From contig JAEPRB010000048.1 in assembly GCA_016758965.1 (NCBI GenBank), forward strand, positions 124,001 through 188,000: a stretch of 64,000 nucleotides of DNA. The letters run 5' to 3'. Positions within the stretch are counted from its first letter, which is position 1; each line of letters begins with the position of its first letter. The translations under genes and the position numbers were made by a program. Origin of the DNA: Circinella minor. Its lineage: Eukaryota > Mucoromycota > Mucoromycetes > Mucorales > Lichtheimiaceae. The notes beneath the pieces were generated by a model, which did not search any database, had not been told where the DNA came from, and worked only from the letters and a program-made list of their open reading frames with translations. This document shows positions 62,063-64,000 of the stretch, piece after piece.

Positions 62063-63517
62063 CTGACGTCAGACTGCAATCGTCCACTAGTATATCCACC
62101 ATTGCATTGTGCGTCTAGTGTATTCATCCCATACTTTTGACATCAAATATAAATTGATTCTGTTAGCCATGAATCATAGTGGCCCTCATGTCTTGTTTTA
62201 TATCTGTTTTTCATACTAGCCTAGAAAATAAAGTAGTTAGCTTACAACCATCAATAAAAAAATTAATGCAGCTAAAAAAAGTTATATAATATAATGCTGC
62301 ATACGTGGATATTGTGTCGTAAACGATAATCAGCAAGGATAGAATCAGTTGATTTATGCCCGGCCCCAAATGAAGCAAATTTTCGAATGATATTCATATG
62401 AACACCCCCCTCAAGAGTGTTGTTCCCACGAGTACACCTATATAAAGGTAATTGGTTTTTGTCTTTGCCAATTTCAAAATAGAATGTCACGCCTGGAGGA
62501 TCTAATACGTACATAACCACATCGAATTGTACGTATTCAAAACATTTTCAGCTTGCTCCCAAGTTTCATCGTCATATAATGTACGATTCGTTAGTGAGTA
62601 TTTTTGTCGACCATACTCGTGGAATAGCAATTCAACAACAGGATACAGTTCGTTTGGTGGAGGGATTACCCGTTCTACTCGTTTCAAGACCCAAGCTAGA
62701 TTTTTTGGTAACATATACTTGAATGTGACATTTTGACTTTGTGAATATGTTTCAATGCGATCCTTCTTCTGTCATCTTTATCTATTACAAATAGCGCATC
62801 GCGTAAACGACGTGCAAATTCCTTTGCTATATGTATAAAAAATAATAAAATTTGATAGGTATATAAAGATCCCTCATGTTATTTATATGTACTTTCAGCT
62901 ACATGATCAAAGATATATGTAATATTTTAAAAATGCACATACCCAGACTGTGTTTCTTGGGGACTTTGAGCTGCGCCATTAAATGAAATAGATCTTTCAA
63001 AATTCTTGTTATGCCATAATTTTCATTTTGCTCTATTACTTCTTTTTCGGGTTGTTCTTCAAAAATATTTTCATCATACAATAATGATTCAGAATCCATA
63101 TACTCCTGGCCTTGATTATCATTTTGGTATATTGACAAAGAAATTGTTGTGGGGGTTGTTGGTTGGATAGAATCATTGGATATATAATTATGATTTCCTG
63201 AATTCTTGCTACGTTCAATCAAACTATTGTACACGTTTAAAGATACCCAAGCATCGAGCCCAGCATAATATATTTGATTTGGTGACAGTAATGGACTTTC
63301 CCAATTACTTAATCTATCATCATCCCTTTTGTATAAAGGTAACCCCAACACAGCAGCACAAATGTTTGACAAGTTGGTTCTACCGTCTTAAACAGCACCT
63401 TGTTCTTTTGCAAATGAGCCTAGCTCTACTACATGTCTTCTATCAGCGTCAACTTGATAATCATGATTGATCTTTGCAAGGCCGTTCCCCACATTACGCC
63501 CAACTTTAACAACATTG

Positions 63518-63946
63518 GAGAATAATCATTAATAATAGAATATGGTATCATATATGTTATAAATAATAATATTGAATATATATCTTAAGAATATTATTTA
63601 TATATTTTATGTTTCATTTATAATAATTCAATAATTCAATTTGATTTTTATTTTAATAGTTTTTTTTAAAAAATTTTAATTATAATATTTTTTAATAGAT
63701 TGAAAAAAAGGATATTAGATAATAAAATTATAAGATAAATAAACAAATTTTTATAGATTAATAATACCAGCGAAATGGTAATGAGCATTTCCTTTCTCTG
63801 GCTAGGACAAAAGGACGACGCCATGCTTGATAATGAGATTTAGAGATAATGGCTGATGGTGTTGTTCAGGCCATTATGTGTTCTCAATTTAATATAACAT
63901 TTTTTTATTAAATATAATTTTTAGCTAATACTTAATGATTAGTTCT
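63518..63946 (+). mobile_element. MITE copy 2 (429 bp)
   Basis: Same family as 59310-59748 and the same orientation. Starts GAGAATAATCATTAATAATA and ends ATACTTAATGATTAGTTCT. Perfect CATTG flanks occur at 63513-63517 and 63947-63951. The internal block AATGGTAATGAGCATTTCC near 63773 and GGACGACG near 63813 match copy 1. It lies inside the exonuclease-like coding region. Removing it with one CATTG makes the frame run from LLKS through NN to VVKVG on the minus strand. Confidence 0.75.
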
Positions 63947-64000
63947 CATTGTTACTTTTTAACAAATCGATCAGCTTCTCAGGTAGTTCTCCATAATGCA

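Larger units (their letters stand above)
61267..64000 (-). pseudogene. Disrupted 3'-5' exonuclease (DnaQ/WRN-type) family gene
   Basis: Minus-strand pieces follow one another. At the right edge LPEKLIDLLKS (near 63956-63990) is followed, beyond a MITE, by VVKVGRNVGN. Then come LSNWESPLLSPNQIYYAGLD near 63250-63310 (exonuclease motif III: Y-x3-D), LPKNLAWVLKRVERVIPPP, YRCTRGNNTLEGGVH near 62410, FASFGAGH, LADYRLRHN and RHEGHYDSWLTES near 62160. After a solo LTR, SGWESFGITAIPEE leads into a 173-codon tail ending at 61267. Damage: MITE at 63518-63946, in-frame TAA at 63388-63390, frame change near 62762-62772, LTR at 61850-62062. The fold gives a 3'-5' exonuclease role; the C-terminal part is a conserved family region of unknown function. 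The 5' end is outside the window. Confidence 0.65.

Overview
The window reads as AT-rich nuclear DNA of an early-diverging fungus, most like Mucorales/Mucoromycotina. The genes are split by many short GT-AG introns (POL1 has 18 exons), and there is one eukaryotic tRNA-Pro. The mobile-element remnants (a DIRS-like tyrosine recombinase, a zinc-finger/PD-(D/E)XK family, a 3'-5' exonuclease family) resemble families I associate with Mucorales. The species cannot be named from the sequence. Exon joins were worked out by hand from reading frame and splice sites; where I give a protein length, the exon lengths summed to whole codons, except where marked approximate.

Layout. 1-3.2 kb: 3' end of an STT4-type phosphatidylinositol 4-kinase. 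3.8-5.8 kb: intronless low-complexity/coiled-coil protein. 5.8-15 kb: gene-poor AT-rich block with a tRNA-Pro, two copies of an LTR-like repeat and reverse-oriented copies of a MITE family. 15.1-17.2 kb: decayed zinc-finger and PD-(D/E)XK-like ORFs. 19.4-47.7 kb: gene-rich core with a DUF202 membrane protein, an ASNSD1-like protein, DNA polymerase alpha (POL1), a small unknown, CDC6, an Atg43/DUF1770-like protein, RTF2, two tandem P450s, NAR1 and TAF9. 47.7-53.8 kb: gene desert with decayed coding scraps. 53.9-58.7 kb: an unrecognised acidic protein and an SLC35F6-like transporter. 59.2-64 kb: nested mobile elements.

How genes relate. POL1, CDC6 and RTF2 lie within 13 kb, and POL1 and CDC6 each have clustered ACGCG (MluI cell-cycle box-like) motifs in their upstream regions, suggesting shared G1/S control. 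ASNSD1 and POL1 are divergent across 244 bp. The P450s are a tandem duplication.

The most interesting part is the right end. A family of roughly 430-440 bp elements with imperfect terminal inverted repeats has at least three recognisable copies plus a fragment in this window. Two copies sit inside coding sequence of other mobile genes: one splits the RNase H tail of a DIRS-like element, the other splits a 3'-5' exonuclease-like gene. In both cases the host reading frame resumes when the element and one 5-bp flank repeat are skipped. The same exonuclease-like gene is also cut by a 213-bp solo LTR with a perfect 5-bp target duplication. The DIRS-like recombinase gene carries one in-frame stop and is followed by three copies of a 32-42 bp sequence in alternating orientation, a candidate recombinase terminus.
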